This document shows, piece by piece, positions 1 through 9,467 of a DNA stretch of 57,039 bases. The notes beneath the pieces are model-generated. The model made no database searches. It had not been told where the DNA came from and worked only from the letters and a program-made list of their open reading frames with translations. Numbering within the stretch: the stretch's first letter is position 1; each line of letters opens with the position of its first letter. The position numbers were made by a program, and so were the translations under genes. Source of the stretch: Streptosporangiales bacterium. GTDB taxonomy: Bacteria > Actinomycetota > Actinomycetes > Streptosporangiales > Streptosporangiaceae. The DNA is taken from assembly GCA_009380095.1 (NCBI GenBank), contig WHSL01000008.1, positions 1-57,039 of the forward strand, in the 5' to 3' direction.

Positions 1-41
1 CCCGGATCGGCAGAGCGTCCCATGCACGGCCGTACAGGTAC

Positions 42-47
42 TAGCGT
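42..47 (+). promoter_or_regulatory. -10 element of the ABC exporter operon
   Basis: TAGCGT ends 6 bases before the GTG at 54 and no Shine-Dalgarno sequence is present. This fits a leaderless transcript that starts at or next to the start codon, as at several other genes in the window. No clear -35 is visible. Confidence 0.5.
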
Positions 48-53
48 TCGGGT

Positions 54-983
54 GTGTCCCTGATCGCTGTGCACGAGCTGACGATGCGCTATCCGCGCGT
101 GATCGCGCTCGACCGGCTCACCTTCGCGGTGGAGCCCGGCGTCATCGGCCTTGTCGGGGCGAACGGCGCGGGCAAGTCCACGCTGATCAAGATCCTGCTC
201 GGCCTGCTGCCCGCCACGTCGGGCTCCGCGACCGTGTTCGGGCTCGACGTCGCCACCCAGGGCACGGAGATCCGGGCGCGGACCGGCTACATGCCCGAGC
301 ACGACTGCCTGCCGCCGGACGTTTCCGCCACCGAGTTCGTCGTGCACATGGCCCGGATGTCCGGCCTGCCGGCGGACGCGGCCCGCGAGCGCACCGCCGA
401 CACGCTGCGCCACGTGGGCCTGTACGAGGAGCGGTACCGGCCCATCGGCGGCTACTCCACCGGCATGCGGCAGCGCGTCGCGCTGGCCCAGGCGCTGGTG
501 CACGACCCGCGCCTGGTGTTCCTGGACGAGCCGACCAACGGCCTGGACCCGGCGGGCCGCCGCGAGATGCTGGCGCTGATCCGCCGGATCGGCACCGAGT
601 TCGGCATCTCGGTGCTGGTCAGCTCGCACCTGCTCGGGGAGCTCGAGCAGGTCTGCGACCACGTCGTGGTGATCGACGGCGGCACGCTCCTGCGCTCCGA
701 GGCGATCGGCGCGTTCACCCAGGCCACCCAGGTGCTGACGGTGGAGCTGACGCACGCGGAGCAGGAGGCCGCGAGCCGGTTCGCGGCGGCCGGCCTGCAC
801 GTACGGCCGAGCGGGCGGCTGCTCCAGGTCGGCCTGCGCGACGACGGCGTGTACGACCTCATCCGCGACGTCGCCGCCGAGCTCGACGCCGGCCTGGTAC
901 GGCTGGAGCGCGACCGGCACCGCATCGAGGAGATCTTCCAGACCGCGCCGGAGCCCGCCACCGAGGGGGAGGGCGCGCGATGA
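54..983 (+). CDS. ABC transporter ATP-binding protein (first pair)
   Basis: 309-residue cytoplasmic ATPase of an ABC-2 type exporter. Visible motifs are Walker A GANGAGKST near residue 35, a signature written STGMRQR in place of LSGGQ near 145, and Walker B LVFLDEP followed by the D-loop near 165; the switch His is in SSHLLGE. After about residue 225 comes a C-terminal regulatory segment typical of drug or multicopper-type exporters. The GTG start is chosen because a -10 hexamer lies 6 bases upstream. The stop overlaps the next gene by four bases (ATGA), so the permease at 980 is translationally coupled. Substrate cannot be read from the sequence. Confidence 0.9.
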   Translation: MSLIAVHELTMRYPRVIALDRLTFAVEPGVIGLVGANGAGKSTLIKILLGLLPATSGSATVFGLDVATQGTEIRARTGYMPEHDCLPPDVSATEFVVHMARMSGLPADAARERTADTLRHVGLYEERYRPIGGYSTGMRQRVALAQALVHDPRLVFLDEPTNGLDPAGRREMLALIRRIGTEFGISVLVSSHLLGELEQVCDHVVVIDGGTLLRSEAIGAFTQATQVLTVELTHAEQEAASRFAAAGLHVRPSGRLLQVGLRDDGVYDLIRDVAAELDAGLVRLERDRHRIEEIFQTAPEPATEGEGAR

Positions 984-1888
984 CGGCCCAGGGCGACGCC
1001 CCCGCCCAGCGCGGCGGGGTCATCCACGACATCGGCTACCGGAGGTACGAGGGGGCCCGCCTGGGCCGCGGCGCGGCGGTGCGCGCGCTGTTCTCGCACA
1101 GCGTGCGGGCCGCGTACGGGTTCGGCCGCCCGGGCCGCGCCAAGATCCTCCCGTTCGCGCTGGTGCTGATCATGCTGGTGCCGGCCGCGGTGAGCGTCGC
1201 GGTGGTGACGCTGGTGCCGGAGGGCACCCCGGTGGAGCTCATCCCGTACTCCCGGTACGCGTTCTTCCTGCAGGCCGTGGTCGCCATCTACCTCGCCGCG
1301 CAGGCGCCGCAGGCGGTCTCCCGGGACCAGCGGTTCCGGGTCCTCCCGCTGTACTTCTCCCGCCCGATCCTGCGCACCGACTACGTGCTGGCCAAGTTCG
1401 CCGCGCTCGGCGCGGCGCTGTTCGGCCTGATGGTGGCGCCGCTGCTGGTGCTGTACGGCGGCGCGTTGCTCACCGATCACCCCGCGGGCCGGCACACCCG
1501 GGACCTGCTGGAGGCGCTCGTCTCGGTCGCGGTGCTGGCGGCGGTGCTGGCCGCGGTGGGCCTGGTGATCGCCGCCTTCACGCCGCGCCGCGGCTTCGGC
1601 GTGGCCGCGGTGATCGCCGTCTACCTGCTGAGCTACGCGGCGGTCAACGTGGTGCAGGGCTTCACGATGAGCCAGGGCGACGAGGGCGCCGCGCGATGGG
1701 CGGCCCTGTTCACGCCGTTCCAGCTCGCCGACGGCGTACGGGTCTGGCTGTTCGGCGGCGAGCCCGCCGGGCCGGTGGCCCCCGCCGCCGGGCTCGCCGG
1801 GGCCGTGTTCCCGCTGGTGGCCCTCGCCCTCGTGCTCGGCTGCCTGGGCCTCATGGTGCTGCGCTACCGGAGGGTGGGGCTCGCGTGA
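980..1888 (+). CDS. ABC-2 type transporter permease (first pair)
   Basis: 302-residue integral membrane protein. A roughly 50-residue Arg-rich cytoplasmic N-terminus precedes about six hydrophobic segments (around residues 55-75, 95-112, 137-158, 178-200, 208-225 and 270-295). This is the usual fold of an ABC-2 permease that pairs with a single separate ATPase. The ATG overlaps the stop of the ATPase upstream, and the gene's own stop overlaps the next GTG. Stacked ATPase-permease-ATPase-permease order suggests either one hetero-oligomeric exporter or two related exporters made from one mRNA. No substrate-specific feature was recognised. Confidence 0.85.
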   Translation: MTAQGDAPAQRGGVIHDIGYRRYEGARLGRGAAVRALFSHSVRAAYGFGRPGRAKILPFALVLIMLVPAAVSVAVVTLVPEGTPVELIPYSRYAFFLQAVVAIYLAAQAPQAVSRDQRFRVLPLYFSRPILRTDYVLAKFAALGAALFGLMVAPLLVLYGGALLTDHPAGRHTRDLLEALVSVAVLAAVLAAVGLVIAAFTPRRGFGVAAVIAVYLLSYAAVNVVQGFTMSQGDEGAARWAALFTPFQLADGVRVWLFGGEPAGPVAPAAGLAGAVFPLVALALVLGCLGLMVLRYRRVGLA

Positions 1889-2808
1889 GCGTGATCACCG
1901 TACGGAACGCCTCCCGCTGGTTCGGCAACGTGGTGGCGGTCAACGACGTGTCGATGCGGATCGGCCCCGGCGTGACCGGCCTGCTCGGCCCGAACGGAGC
2001 GGGCAAGTCCACGCTCATCCAGATGATGGCCGGCTTCCTCGCCCCGTCGGCCGGCGAGGTGCGGCTCGACGACGAGCCGGTGTGGAAGAACGAGCGGGTG
2101 TATCGCCGGATCGGCGTCGTGCCGGAGCGCGAGGCCATGTACGACTTCCTCACCGGCGCGCAGTTCGCGCTGGCCAACGCGAAGCTGCAGCGGCTGCCGG
2201 ACCCGCACGCGGCGGCCGAGCGGGCGCTGGCCACGGTGGAGATGCTGCCCGCCAGGAACCGCGTCATCGGCACGTACTCCAAGGGCATGCGGCAGCGGGT
2301 GAAGATGGCCGCCGCGCTGGTGCACGACCCGGCTGTGCTGCTGCTCGACGAGCCGTTCAACGGGATGGACCCGCGGCAGCGGCTGCAGCTCATGGAGCTG
2401 ATCCGGCGGATGGGCGCCGACGGCCGGACGATCCTGTTCAGCTCGCACATCCTGGAGGAGGTCGAGCAGGTCGCCCAGCACATCGAGGTGATGGTGGCGG
2501 GCCGGCACGCCGCCTCCGGCGACTTCCGGGACATCCGCCGGCTGATGACGGACCGGCCGCACATGTATCTGGTCCGTACCAGCGACGACCGCCGGATGGC
2601 CGCCGCGCTGATCGGCGACGCCTGCACCGGCGGGGTGGAGCTGGACTGGCGGGAGCGCGCGCTGCGGGTGCAGGCGATCGACTTCGCCCGGTTCGTCTGG
2701 CTCGTCCCCAAGATCGCGCGCGATCAGGACATCCGGCTGTACGAGCTCTCGCCCGCCGACGAGTCTCTGGAGAGCGTCTTCTCCTACCTGGTGGGAGGGC
2801 CCGCGTGA
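1885..2808 (+). CDS. ABC transporter ATP-binding protein (second pair)
   Basis: 307-residue ATPase, second of the operon. Walker A GPNGAGKST lies near residue 37, the signature reads SKGMRQR near 138, and Walker B AVLLLDEP lies near 152, followed by FNGMD and an SSHILEE switch loop. The reading frame stays open upstream to 1696, but the GTG at 1885 is preferred: it overlaps the preceding stop (GTGA) and begins directly with the conserved N-terminal strand. The C-terminal 80 residues resemble those of the first ATPase only loosely, so the two are paralogues rather than a recent duplication. Confidence 0.88.
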   Translation: MSVITVRNASRWFGNVVAVNDVSMRIGPGVTGLLGPNGAGKSTLIQMMAGFLAPSAGEVRLDDEPVWKNERVYRRIGVVPEREAMYDFLTGAQFALANAKLQRLPDPHAAAERALATVEMLPARNRVIGTYSKGMRQRVKMAAALVHDPAVLLLDEPFNGMDPRQRLQLMELIRRMGADGRTILFSSHILEEVEQVAQHIEVMVAGRHAASGDFRDIRRLMTDRPHMYLVRTSDDRRMAAALIGDACTGGVELDWRERALRVQAIDFARFVWLVPKIARDQDIRLYELSPADESLESVFSYLVGGPA

Positions 2809-3521
2809 ACGCCACCATCGCCGCGCTGACCGCGCGGGGGCTGCTCGGCCGGCGCCGCTCGCTGCTGCTGATCGCGCTGCCCATGGTGCAGCTCTTCATC
2901 GCCGGCGGCATCCGGCTGACCGGCGAGGTCAGCACGGAGACCAGCGCGATGTTCCTGCAGACGTTCGCGCTCGGGGCGGTGGTCCCGCTGCTCGGCCTGA
3001 TCATCGGCACCGGCGTGATCGGGCCGGAGATCGACGACGGCTCGATCCTCTACCTGCTCGGCAAGCCGATCCGGCGGCCGGTCATCGCGGTCACCAAGTT
3101 CGTCGTCGGCGCGGGCTGCGTCGCGCTGTTCGGCGCGCTGCCGGCGGTGATCTCCGGGTTCATCCTGACCGGCCCGGCCGACGACCTGCCGCTGGCGTTC
3201 GGGGTCGCCACACTCGCGGCCGGGGCCGCGTACGTGGCGCTGTTCCTGATGCTGGCGGTGATCACCCGGCAGGCGGCGGTGATCGGCCTGCTGTACGCGC
3301 TGGTCTGGGAGACCCTGATCGCCGGGCTGATCCCGGGCGCGCAGCGGCTGAGCGTACGGCAGTGGGCGCTGGCGCTGGCGGACCGGCTCACCCCGGAGAT
3401 CTCCGTGGTGGCGACCGTCGGGCTCACCGTCGCCGTGCTCGCGCTGGCCGGCGTGACCGTACTGGCCACGGCGTACGCCGGCCTCCGCCTCCGCTCGCTG
3501 GCCCTCGCCGGGGACGAATAG
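2805..3521 (+). CDS. ABC-2 type transporter permease (second pair)
   Basis: 238-residue membrane protein with about six transmembrane stretches and a short amphipathic N-terminus ending in a LLGRRRS basic turn. The segment near residues 65-85 carries GPEIDDGSILYLLGKPI, a motif seen in ABC-2 membrane proteins between TM2 and TM3. The GTG start overlaps the stop of the second ATPase. It is smaller than the first permease (302 residues), so the two membrane subunits are distinct. It is the last gene of the operon; the next gene starts 16 bases later and has its own putative promoter. Confidence 0.82.
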   Translation: MNATIAALTARGLLGRRRSLLLIALPMVQLFIAGGIRLTGEVSTETSAMFLQTFALGAVVPLLGLIIGTGVIGPEIDDGSILYLLGKPIRRPVIAVTKFVVGAGCVALFGALPAVISGFILTGPADDLPLAFGVATLAAGAAYVALFLMLAVITRQAAVIGLLYALVWETLIAGLIPGAQRLSVRQWALALADRLTPEISVVATVGLTVAVLALAGVTVLATAYAGLRLRSLALAGDE

Positions 3522-3525
3522 CCGT

Positions 3526-3531
3526 CAGAAT
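3526..3531 (+). promoter_or_regulatory. -10 element of the DUF389 gene
   Basis: CAGAAT ends 6 bases before the GTG at 3538. It differs from TANNNT only in the first base, and there is no Shine-Dalgarno sequence, so a leaderless transcript is predicted. Confidence 0.35.
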
Positions 3532-3537
3532 GGTGCC

Positions 3538-4515
3538 GTGCTGCATCTGCGTGTGATCGCGCCCGCGGGCCAGGGCGAGGATGTCGTCGCGTTCCTCGTG
3601 GACTGTCCCATGGTGACCAACATCGTCGTCCTGCCCGGTGTGGCCCGGGAGCCCCGGGGCGACCTGATCCTCGCCGACGTCGCCCGCGAGGGCGCCAACA
3701 CCGTGCTGCACGGGCTGGAGGAGCAGGGCATCCCGCGGGACGGCTCGATCGCGGTGGAGACCATCGACCTCTCGCTGTCCGCGCGGGCGGACAAGGCCGA
3801 GGAGGATGCGCCGGGCCACGAGGACGACGCCGTGGTGTGGGCCGAGTTCGAGGAGCGGGTGGCCGAGGGTTCCCGGCTGACCTGGGCGTTCGTCACGTTC
3901 CTGGCGCTGGCCACGCAGATCGCGGCGATCGGGGTGCTGCTCGACTCCACCATCCTGATCGTCGGCGCGATGGTGCTCGGGCCGGAGTTCGCCGCGATCG
4001 CGGCCATCTGTTACGGGATCATCCGGCCGAGTGCGCGGCTCATCGGCCGGGCGCTCCGTACGCTCGCCGCCGGCTTCGCCATCGCGATCATCGTGACCAT
4101 GGTGTGCGCGGCGTTCAGCGCCTGGTGGGGCTGGATCACCCCGGCCATGCTGGACCACAACGAGCAGACCGACTTCATCGTCTCTCCCGACCGCTGGTCC
4201 TTCATCGTGGCCGTGCTGGCCGGGGCGGCCGGGGTGCTCTCGGTCACGGCCGGCAAGTCCTCCGCGCTCGTCGGCGTGTTCATCTCGGTCACCACGGTGC
4301 CCGCGGCGGGCAACCTCGCCGTCGCGATCGTGCTGGTGCACTTCAATGAGGTGGGCGACTCGCTGCTGCAGCTCGGCGTCAACGTCGCCGGCATGCTCAT
4401 CGCCGGTACGGTCACGCTGGTCCTGCAACGGCTCGTCTGGTCCCGGCTGTCCGCCACGATCCCGGTCCGCCGGGCACGGCCGCCGCACCATCCCCGGACC
4501 ACGCCCCACCTCTGA
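3538..4515 (+). CDS. DUF389 domain membrane protein
   Basis: 325 residues of the DUF389 family (TIGR00341/TIGR00271-like), whose biochemical role is not established. The first 85 residues form a soluble alpha/beta domain. The rest holds about six membrane segments, with a conserved-looking TILIVGAMVLGPEF stretch after the first one and TAGKSSALVGVFISVTTVPAAGN in two pieces near residue 240, which are typical DUF389 signatures. The Arg/Pro-rich tail faces the cytoplasm by the positive-inside rule. It is convergent with coaA, with a 9-base gap. Function is unknown, and neighbours give no firm clue. Confidence 0.8.
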   Translation: MLHLRVIAPAGQGEDVVAFLVDCPMVTNIVVLPGVAREPRGDLILADVAREGANTVLHGLEEQGIPRDGSIAVETIDLSLSARADKAEEDAPGHEDDAVVWAEFEERVAEGSRLTWAFVTFLALATQIAAIGVLLDSTILIVGAMVLGPEFAAIAAICYGIIRPSARLIGRALRTLAAGFAIAIIVTMVCAAFSAWWGWITPAMLDHNEQTDFIVSPDRWSFIVAVLAGAAGVLSVTAGKSSALVGVFISVTTVPAAGNLAVAIVLVHFNEVGDSLLQLGVNVAGMLIAGTVTLVLQRLVWSRLSATIPVRRARPPHHPRTTPHL

Positions 4516-4524
4516 CCGGCGCGC

Positions 4525-5469
4525 TCAGGTCTTGCGGAGGCGGACGCGGCTCACCGCGTGGTCGGGACCCTTGTCCAGGATGAGGGTGGCGCGGCCACGG
4601 GTGGGGGCGATGTTCTCCACCAGGTTGACCTCGTTGATGTCGTGCCACACGCCTTCGGCGAAGGTCCGCGCCTGCGCCTCGCCGATCGTCGTCGCGAGCT
4701 GGTGGAAGTACGAGCGCGGGTCCTCGAACGCGGTGCGCCGCAGCTCGAAGAAGCGCTCCACGTACCACTCGCGGACGTGTTCCACGCGGGCGTGCACGTA
4801 GATGGAGAAGTCGAAGAAGTCCGCCACGGCGAGCCGGCCCGGCGGGGGCGGCTGCAGCACGTTGAGGCCCTCCACGATGAGGATGTCCGGACGCCGTACG
4901 GTCTGCCGCGTACCGGGCAGGATGTCGTACTCGAGATGCGAGTAGACGGGCGTGTCGACCTCGGCCGCGCCCGCCTTCATCTCCGCCACGAACCGCACCA
5001 GGGCCCGGCGGTCGTAGCTCTCCGGAAACCCCTTGCGCTGCATGAGGCCGCGCTCCTCCAGCACCGCGTTGGGGTACAGGAAGTTGTCCGTGCCGACCAG
5101 ATCCACGCTGGGATGGTCCGGCCAGACCGCGAGCAGCCGGCGCAGCAGCCGGGCGGTGGTCGATTTGCCGACCGCGACGCTGCCCGCCACGCCGATGATG
5201 AACGGGACCGGGCGGCCGTCCTCGGCGAGGAACTCGCGTACGGCGTCGTGCCGCCGCTGCGTGGCGGCGACGTACAGGTTCAGCAGCCGGGTGAGCGGCA
5301 GGTAGATCTGCGTGACCTCGTCCAGCGAGATCGGGTCCTTGGTGCCGCGAATCTCGTCGAGCTCGGCCTCGGTGAGCGGCAGCGGGGTCGCGGCGCGCAG
5401 CCGGCTCCACGCGTCCCGGTCGAACTCGACGTACGGGGTGGCGAACCCCTGTTTCGTGGCGTTGGACAC
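4525..5469 (-). CDS. coaA: pantothenate kinase, type I
   Basis: 314 residues, the standard length for prokaryotic type I pantothenate kinase. It phosphorylates pantothenate in the first and controlling step of coenzyme A synthesis. The P-loop GSVAVGKST is near residue 100, followed by the family motifs [26 protein letters not shown] and VEGLNVLQ, and by the C-terminal WHDINEVNL region that lines the pantothenate site. The GTG start is supported by a TAAGGT hexamer ending 6 bases upstream. It is divergent from glmS. Confidence 0.95.
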   Translation of the reverse strand: MSNATKQGFATPYVEFDRDAWSRLRAATPLPLTEAELDEIRGTKDPISLDEVTQIYLPLTRLLNLYVAATQRRHDAVREFLAEDGRPVPFIIGVAGSVAVGKSTTARLLRRLLAVWPDHPSVDLVGTDNFLYPNAVLEERGLMQRKGFPESYDRRALVRFVAEMKAGAAEVDTPVYSHLEYDILPGTRQTVRRPDILIVEGLNVLQPPPPGRLAVADFFDFSIYVHARVEHVREWYVERFFELRRTAFEDPRSYFHQLATTIGEAQARTFAEGVWHDINEVNLVENIAPTRGRATLILDKGPDHAVSRVRLRKT

Positions 5470-5475
5470 CTCAGC

Positions 5476-5481
5476 ACCTTA
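5476..5481 (-). promoter_or_regulatory. -10 element of coaA
   Basis: On the minus strand TAAGGT is followed by six bases and then the GTG start of coaA. No ribosome-binding site lies between them, which predicts a leaderless mRNA. Confidence 0.5.
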
Positions 5482-5674
5482 GAACCCGGCCTCGCACGTC
5501 ACGGGCGTGCCCCCCGCCGGAAGGCGTGGCGCGGCCAACCGCGGGGCCCGCGCGACACTCCCGGCGGCGCGATCGGAAGCGCTGGTCCGACGTCTGGTAA
5601 GGGCCTTCGGAGGGCGTGCCCGGATGTCCGGTTGCGGTGCTCGTGGGCAGGTTCGAGCGTACGGGGGCAGCCGT

Positions 5675-5680
5675 TACGCT
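5675..5680 (+). promoter_or_regulatory. -10 element of glmS
   Basis: TACGCT ends 8 bases before the ATG at 5689 with no Shine-Dalgarno sequence, consistent with leaderless transcription. No glmS-type ribozyme fold was recognised in the short leader. Confidence 0.5.
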
Positions 5681-5688
5681 TGGCTCTC

Positions 5689-7536
5689 ATGTGCGGCATC
5701 GTGGGTTACGTCGGCGATCGGCCGGCGCTGGATGTTGTCGTCGATGGCCTGGCCCGGCTCGAGTACCGCGGGTACGACTCCGCGGGCGTCGCCGTCCTCG
5801 CCGGCGGCACGATCGACTCGGCCAAGCGGGCGGGCAAGCTGGCGAACCTGCGCGCCGCTCTCGAGGAGCGGCCGCTCGCCGAGGGCACCGTCGGCATCGG
5901 GCACACCCGGTGGGCCACGCACGGCGCGCCCACCGACGTGAACGCGCACCCGCACCTGGACTGCACGGGCTCGGTCGCGGTCATCCACAACGGCATCATC
6001 GAGAACTTCGCCACCCTCCGGCGCGACCTGGAGGAGCGCGGCCACGAGCTGCTCTCGGAGACCGACACCGAGGCCGTCGCGCACCTGCTCGAGGAGGAGA
6101 TGCCCGAGGCGGGCGGCCTCGCCGAGGCCATGCGCCGGGTCTGCCGCAAGCTCGAGGGCGCGTTCACGCTCCTCGCCGTGGACACCGCCGACCCGGGCGC
6201 GGTGGTGGCCGCGCGGCGCAACTCGCCGCTCGTGGTCGGCCGCGGGGACGGGGAGAACTTCCTGGCCAGCGACGTCGCCGCGTTCATCGCGCACACCCGG
6301 GACGCGGTCGAGCTCGGCCAGGACCAGGTCGTCGAGCTGCGCCGCGACTCCTTCACGGTAACGGACTTCTTCGGCCACCCGGCGGCGTACAACGAGTACC
6401 ACGTCGACTGGGACGCCTCGGCCGCCGAGAAGGGCGGCTACGACTACTTCATGCTCAAGGAGATCGCCGAGCAGCCGCAGGCGGTCGCCGACACGCTGCT
6501 CGGCCGGGCCGGGCTGGACGGGACGCTCGCGCTCGACGAGATGCGACTCTCGGACGAGGACCTGCGGGACATCGACAAGATCGTCATCGTGGCGTGCGGC
6601 ACCGCGAGCCACGCCGGCATGATCGCCAAGTACGCCATCGAGCACTGGAGCCGGCTCCCGTGTGAGATGGAGCTGGCCAGTGAGTTCCGGTATCGGGATC
6701 CGATCCTCGACCGGCAGACGCTGGTGATCGCGATCTCGCAGTCCGGGGAGACCATGGACACGTTGATGGCGGTCCGGCATGCCAAGGAGCAGGGCGCGCG
6801 GCTGCTGTCCATCTGCAACGTGAACGGTTCGTCCATCCCGCGTGAGTGCGATGCCGTTCTGTACACGCACGCCGGGCCGGAGGTGGCGGTCGCTTCCACC
6901 AAGGCGTTCCTGACCCAGCTCGTCGCCGTCTATCTCGTCGCGCTGTACCTCGCTCAAGTGCGCGGTATCAAGTACACCGACGAGATCACCGCGGTGATCT
7001 CGCAGCTTGCGGCGATGCCGGAGAAGGTGGAGAAGGTGCTCGACATCGTCGAGCCGGTCCGTGAGGTCGCGCGTTCGCTGGCCTCCGAGAAGTGTGTGTT
7101 GTTCCTCGGGCGGCATGTCGGGTTCCCGGTGGCGTTGGAGGGTGCGCTGAAGCTCAAGGAGCTCGCGTACATGCACGCCGAGGGGTTCGCGGCCGGGGAG
7201 CTCAAGCACGGGCCGATCGCGTTGATCGAGGACGGTGTGCCGGTCGTCGTGGTGGTGCCTTCGCCGCGGGGGCGTTCGGTGCTGCACAACAAGATCGTCA
7301 GCAACATTCAGGAGATTCGGGCGCGTGGGGCGCGGACGATCGTGATCGCCGAGGAGGGGGATGAGGCGGTGGTTCAGTACGCGGACACGCTGATCCGGAT
7401 CCCCGACGTGCCGACGCTGCTCCAGCCGCTCGTCTCCACCGTGCCGTTGCAGGTCTTCGCGTGTGAGCTGGCCACCGCCAAGGGGCACGATGTCGACCAG
7501 CCCCGCAACCTCGCCAAATCCGTCACCGTCGAGTAG
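5689..7536 (+). CDS. glmS: glutamine-fructose-6-phosphate aminotransferase (isomerizing)
   Basis: 615 residues. It makes glucosamine-6-phosphate from fructose-6-phosphate and glutamine, the entry step to UDP-GlcNAc and peptidoglycan. The start is fixed by the N-terminal MCGIVGYVG, in which Cys2 becomes the catalytic N-terminal nucleophile after Met removal. The glutaminase domain spans about 1-230, with GHTRWATHG near 70 and a HNGIIENF motif near 97. Two SIS domains follow (CGTASHAG and SQSGETMDT in the first). The C-terminus [13 protein letters not shown] is the family hallmark. A longer frame upstream is not coding in style. Codon use shifts towards more T and G/T-rich codons after about 6,700. 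Confidence 0.97.
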   Translation: MCGIVGYVGDRPALDVVVDGLARLEYRGYDSAGVAVLAGGTIDSAKRAGKLANLRAALEERPLAEGTVGIGHTRWATHGAPTDVNAHPHLDCTGSVAVIHNGIIENFATLRRDLEERGHELLSETDTEAVAHLLEEEMPEAGGLAEAMRRVCRKLEGAFTLLAVDTADPGAVVAARRNSPLVVGRGDGENFLASDVAAFIAHTRDAVELGQDQVVELRRDSFTVTDFFGHPAAYNEYHVDWDASAAEKGGYDYFMLKEIAEQPQAVADTLLGRAGLDGTLALDEMRLSDEDLRDIDKIVIVACGTASHAGMIAKYAIEHWSRLPCEMELASEFRYRDPILDRQTLVIAISQSGETMDTLMAVRHAKEQGARLLSICNVNGSSIPRECDAVLYTHAGPEVAVASTKAFLTQLVAVYLVALYLAQVRGIKYTDEITAVISQLAAMPEKVEKVLDIVEPVREVARSLASEKCVLFLGRHVGFPVALEGALKLKELAYMHAEGFAAGELKHGPIALIEDGVPVVVVVPSPRGRSVLHNKIVSNIQEIRARGARTIVIAEEGDEAVVQYADTLIRIPDVPTLLQPLVSTVPLQVFACELATAKGHDVDQPRNLAKSVTVE

Positions 7537-7570
7537 GACGCGTCGGCGGGGCCGCGTCTCGCCCGCGGGG

Positions 7571-7576
7571 TACGTT
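7571..7576 (+). promoter_or_regulatory. -10 element of acpS
   Basis: TACGTT ends 7 bases before the GTG at 7584 and no Shine-Dalgarno sequence is seen, so a leaderless transcript is likely. Confidence 0.5.
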
Positions 7577-7583
7577 CGCTTGC

Positions 7584-7946
7584 GTGATCGTGGGTATCGG
7601 GATCGATGTGGTCGAGGTCGACCGGCTCTCCGCCGCGCTCGAGCGGACGCCGTCGTTGGCCGAGCGGCTGTTCACGGTGGGGGAGCGTGGGCTGCCGGTG
7701 GCGTCGCTGGCCGCGCGGTTCGCCGCCAAGGAGGCGGTGGGGAAGGCGCTCGGGGCGCCTTCCGGGCTGCGGTGGGTCGACGCTGAGGTGGTGAATGAGC
7801 CGTCTGGGCGTCCGGTACTGCGTACGCATGGGACCGTGACCGAGTTGGCCAATCGGCTCGAGGTCACCTCGTGGCACGTGTCGCTCAGCCATGACGCGGG
7901 CATCGCCACTGCCGTTGTGATCGCCGAGTCCTCTGGGGAGGGCTGA
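7584..7946 (+). CDS. acpS: holo-[acyl-carrier-protein] synthase
   Basis: 120 residues. It transfers 4'-phosphopantetheine from coenzyme A to a Ser of acyl carrier protein. The N-terminal [12 protein letters not shown] carries the metal-binding Asp, and [13 protein letters not shown] near residue 47 carries the second catalytic Glu/Lys pair. The length matches short trimeric AcpS enzymes. The GTG start sits 7 bases behind a -10 hexamer. The next gene begins one base after the stop, so the two are likely cotranscribed. coaA, which makes the coenzyme A precursor, is only 2 kb away. Confidence 0.93.
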   Translation: MIVGIGIDVVEVDRLSAALERTPSLAERLFTVGERGLPVASLAARFAAKEAVGKALGAPSGLRWVDAEVVNEPSGRPVLRTHGTVTELANRLEVTSWHVSLSHDAGIATAVVIAESSGEG

Positions 7947-7947
7947 G

Positions 7948-9459
7948 ATGCGGGCGGCGCATGTCGTCGAGGCGGTTCGTGGGGCCGAGGCCGTGTTGAT
8001 GGCGCGGCTGCCCGAGGGTGGGCTCATGGCACGTGCCGCGGCCGGGCTCGCCGCGCGGTGTGCGGGCCTGCTGCCGCGGGTGTACGGGTCCCGGGTGGTG
8101 CTGCTGGTCGGTGGCGGGGACAACGGGGGTGACGCGCTCTACGCGGGAGCCCGGCTCGCTCGCCGCGGTGCGCGGGTGCACGCGCTGCTCGCCGGGGCGA
8201 AAGCGCACGTGGGTGGGCTTGCCACCCTGCGTGCTGCGGGTGGCCGCGTGATCTCCGCGAGTGATCCCGGCGGGGATGGTTTGGCGGATCCGGAGATCGT
8301 TGGGGCGGTGATCGGTGAGGCCGATCTCGTTGTGGACGGCTTGCTCGGGATCGGGGGGCGGGGTGGGTTGCGGCCGGCGTACGCGGACCTTGCCGTGCGG
8401 GCGAACGACGCGAGCGGGACGGTCGTCGCGGTGGATCTGCCGAGTGGGGTGGACGCGGACACCGGGCGGGTGGACGGTACGGCGGTGCGCGCGGACGTGA
8501 CCGTCACATTCGGTACGTACAAGCCGGGGTTGCTGGTCGACCCCGGGGCCGCGTACGCGGGTGTTGTGGACCTCGTGGACATCGGGCTGGATCCGTTGCT
8601 GCCCGACCCGGATGTGGTGGCGCCTCAGGCCGGGGACGTGGCCGGTGTGCTGGCGGCGCCCGGGCCGGAGTCCGACAAGTATCGGCGTGGTGTGCTCGGT
8701 GTGGTCGCCGGGGGGGCGCGGTTCGCCGGTGCGGCCGTGCTCGCCGTGGGCGGCGCGGTGCGGGCCGGGGCCGGCATGGTGCGGTTCGCCGGTGTCGAGC
8801 GGGTGACGGCGGGGGTTCGGGAGCGCTGGCCGGAGGCGGTGACCACGGTCGTCGAGTACGGCGACGCGGACGCGGTGCTCGGGGCGGGGCGGGTGCAGGC
8901 GTGGCTGGCGGGGCCCGGCATGGGGACCGACGACGGGGCCGCGCGGGTGCTCGCCGGGGTACTCGGCACCGAGCTTCCGGTGCTCGTCGACGCGGATGGG
9001 TTGACGCTGCTGGCCGCGCGGCCGGAGCTCGTCGTGGATCGCGCGTACCCGACGCTGCTCACCCCGCACGCGGGCGAGCTGTCCCGGTTGTTGGACGGGG
9101 TGGGCGAGTCCGCCGGCCGGGCCGCGATCGAGGGGGACCGGTTGCGCCACGCCCGGCTTGCCGCCGAGCGGTACGGCTGCACGGTGCTGCTCAAGGGGTC
9201 GACGACGGTGATCGCCGAGCCGGATCGGATCACCCGGGTGAATCCGACCGGTACGCCGTGGCTGGCCACGGCCGGGACCGGTGACGTGCTGTCGGGCATC
9301 GCGGGGGCGTTGCTCTCCGCGGGGCTCTCCACGTTCGACGCCGCGGTCGCGGGGGCGTACCTGCATGGCCTCGCCGCGCGGCTGGCCGCCGACGGTTCGC
9401 CCATCTCCGCCGGCGATCTTCTCGACACCCTTCACGCGGCCTTCCGTACGGTCGCCTGA
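7948..9459 (+). CDS. nnr: bifunctional NAD(P)H-hydrate epimerase / ADP-dependent dehydratase
   Basis: 503 residues. It repairs hydrated NADH and NADPH. The N-terminal YjeF_N epimerase domain (about 1-205) shows VGGGDNGGDALYAGA near 52 and DLPSGVDADTG near 165. The C-terminal carbohydrate-kinase-like dehydratase (about 225-500) shows LTPHAGELSRL, LKGSTTVI and the nucleotide loop TAGTGDVLSGI near 448. Both domains look complete. The ATG is one base past the acpS stop. The gene ends 8 bases from the convergent PrsW-like gene. Confidence 0.93.
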   Translation: MRAAHVVEAVRGAEAVLMARLPEGGLMARAAAGLAARCAGLLPRVYGSRVVLLVGGGDNGGDALYAGARLARRGARVHALLAGAKAHVGGLATLRAAGGRVISASDPGGDGLADPEIVGAVIGEADLVVDGLLGIGGRGGLRPAYADLAVRANDASGTVVAVDLPSGVDADTGRVDGTAVRADVTVTFGTYKPGLLVDPGAAYAGVVDLVDIGLDPLLPDPDVVAPQAGDVAGVLAAPGPESDKYRRGVLGVVAGGARFAGAAVLAVGGAVRAGAGMVRFAGVERVTAGVRERWPEAVTTVVEYGDADAVLGAGRVQAWLAGPGMGTDDGAARVLAGVLGTELPVLVDADGLTLLAARPELVVDRAYPTLLTPHAGELSRLLDGVGESAGRAAIEGDRLRHARLAAERYGCTVLLKGSTTVIAEPDRITRVNPTGTPWLATAGTGDVLSGIAGALLSAGLSTFDAAVAGAYLHGLAARLAADGSPISAGDLLDTLHAAFRTVA

Positions 9460-9467
9460 CGGCGCGT

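Noticed and set aside
5470-5688. glmS ribozyme or other riboswitch between coaA and glmS
   Set aside because: The gap holds two leaderless-type promoters pointing outward, and the glmS leader is close to zero length if the TACGCT element is used.
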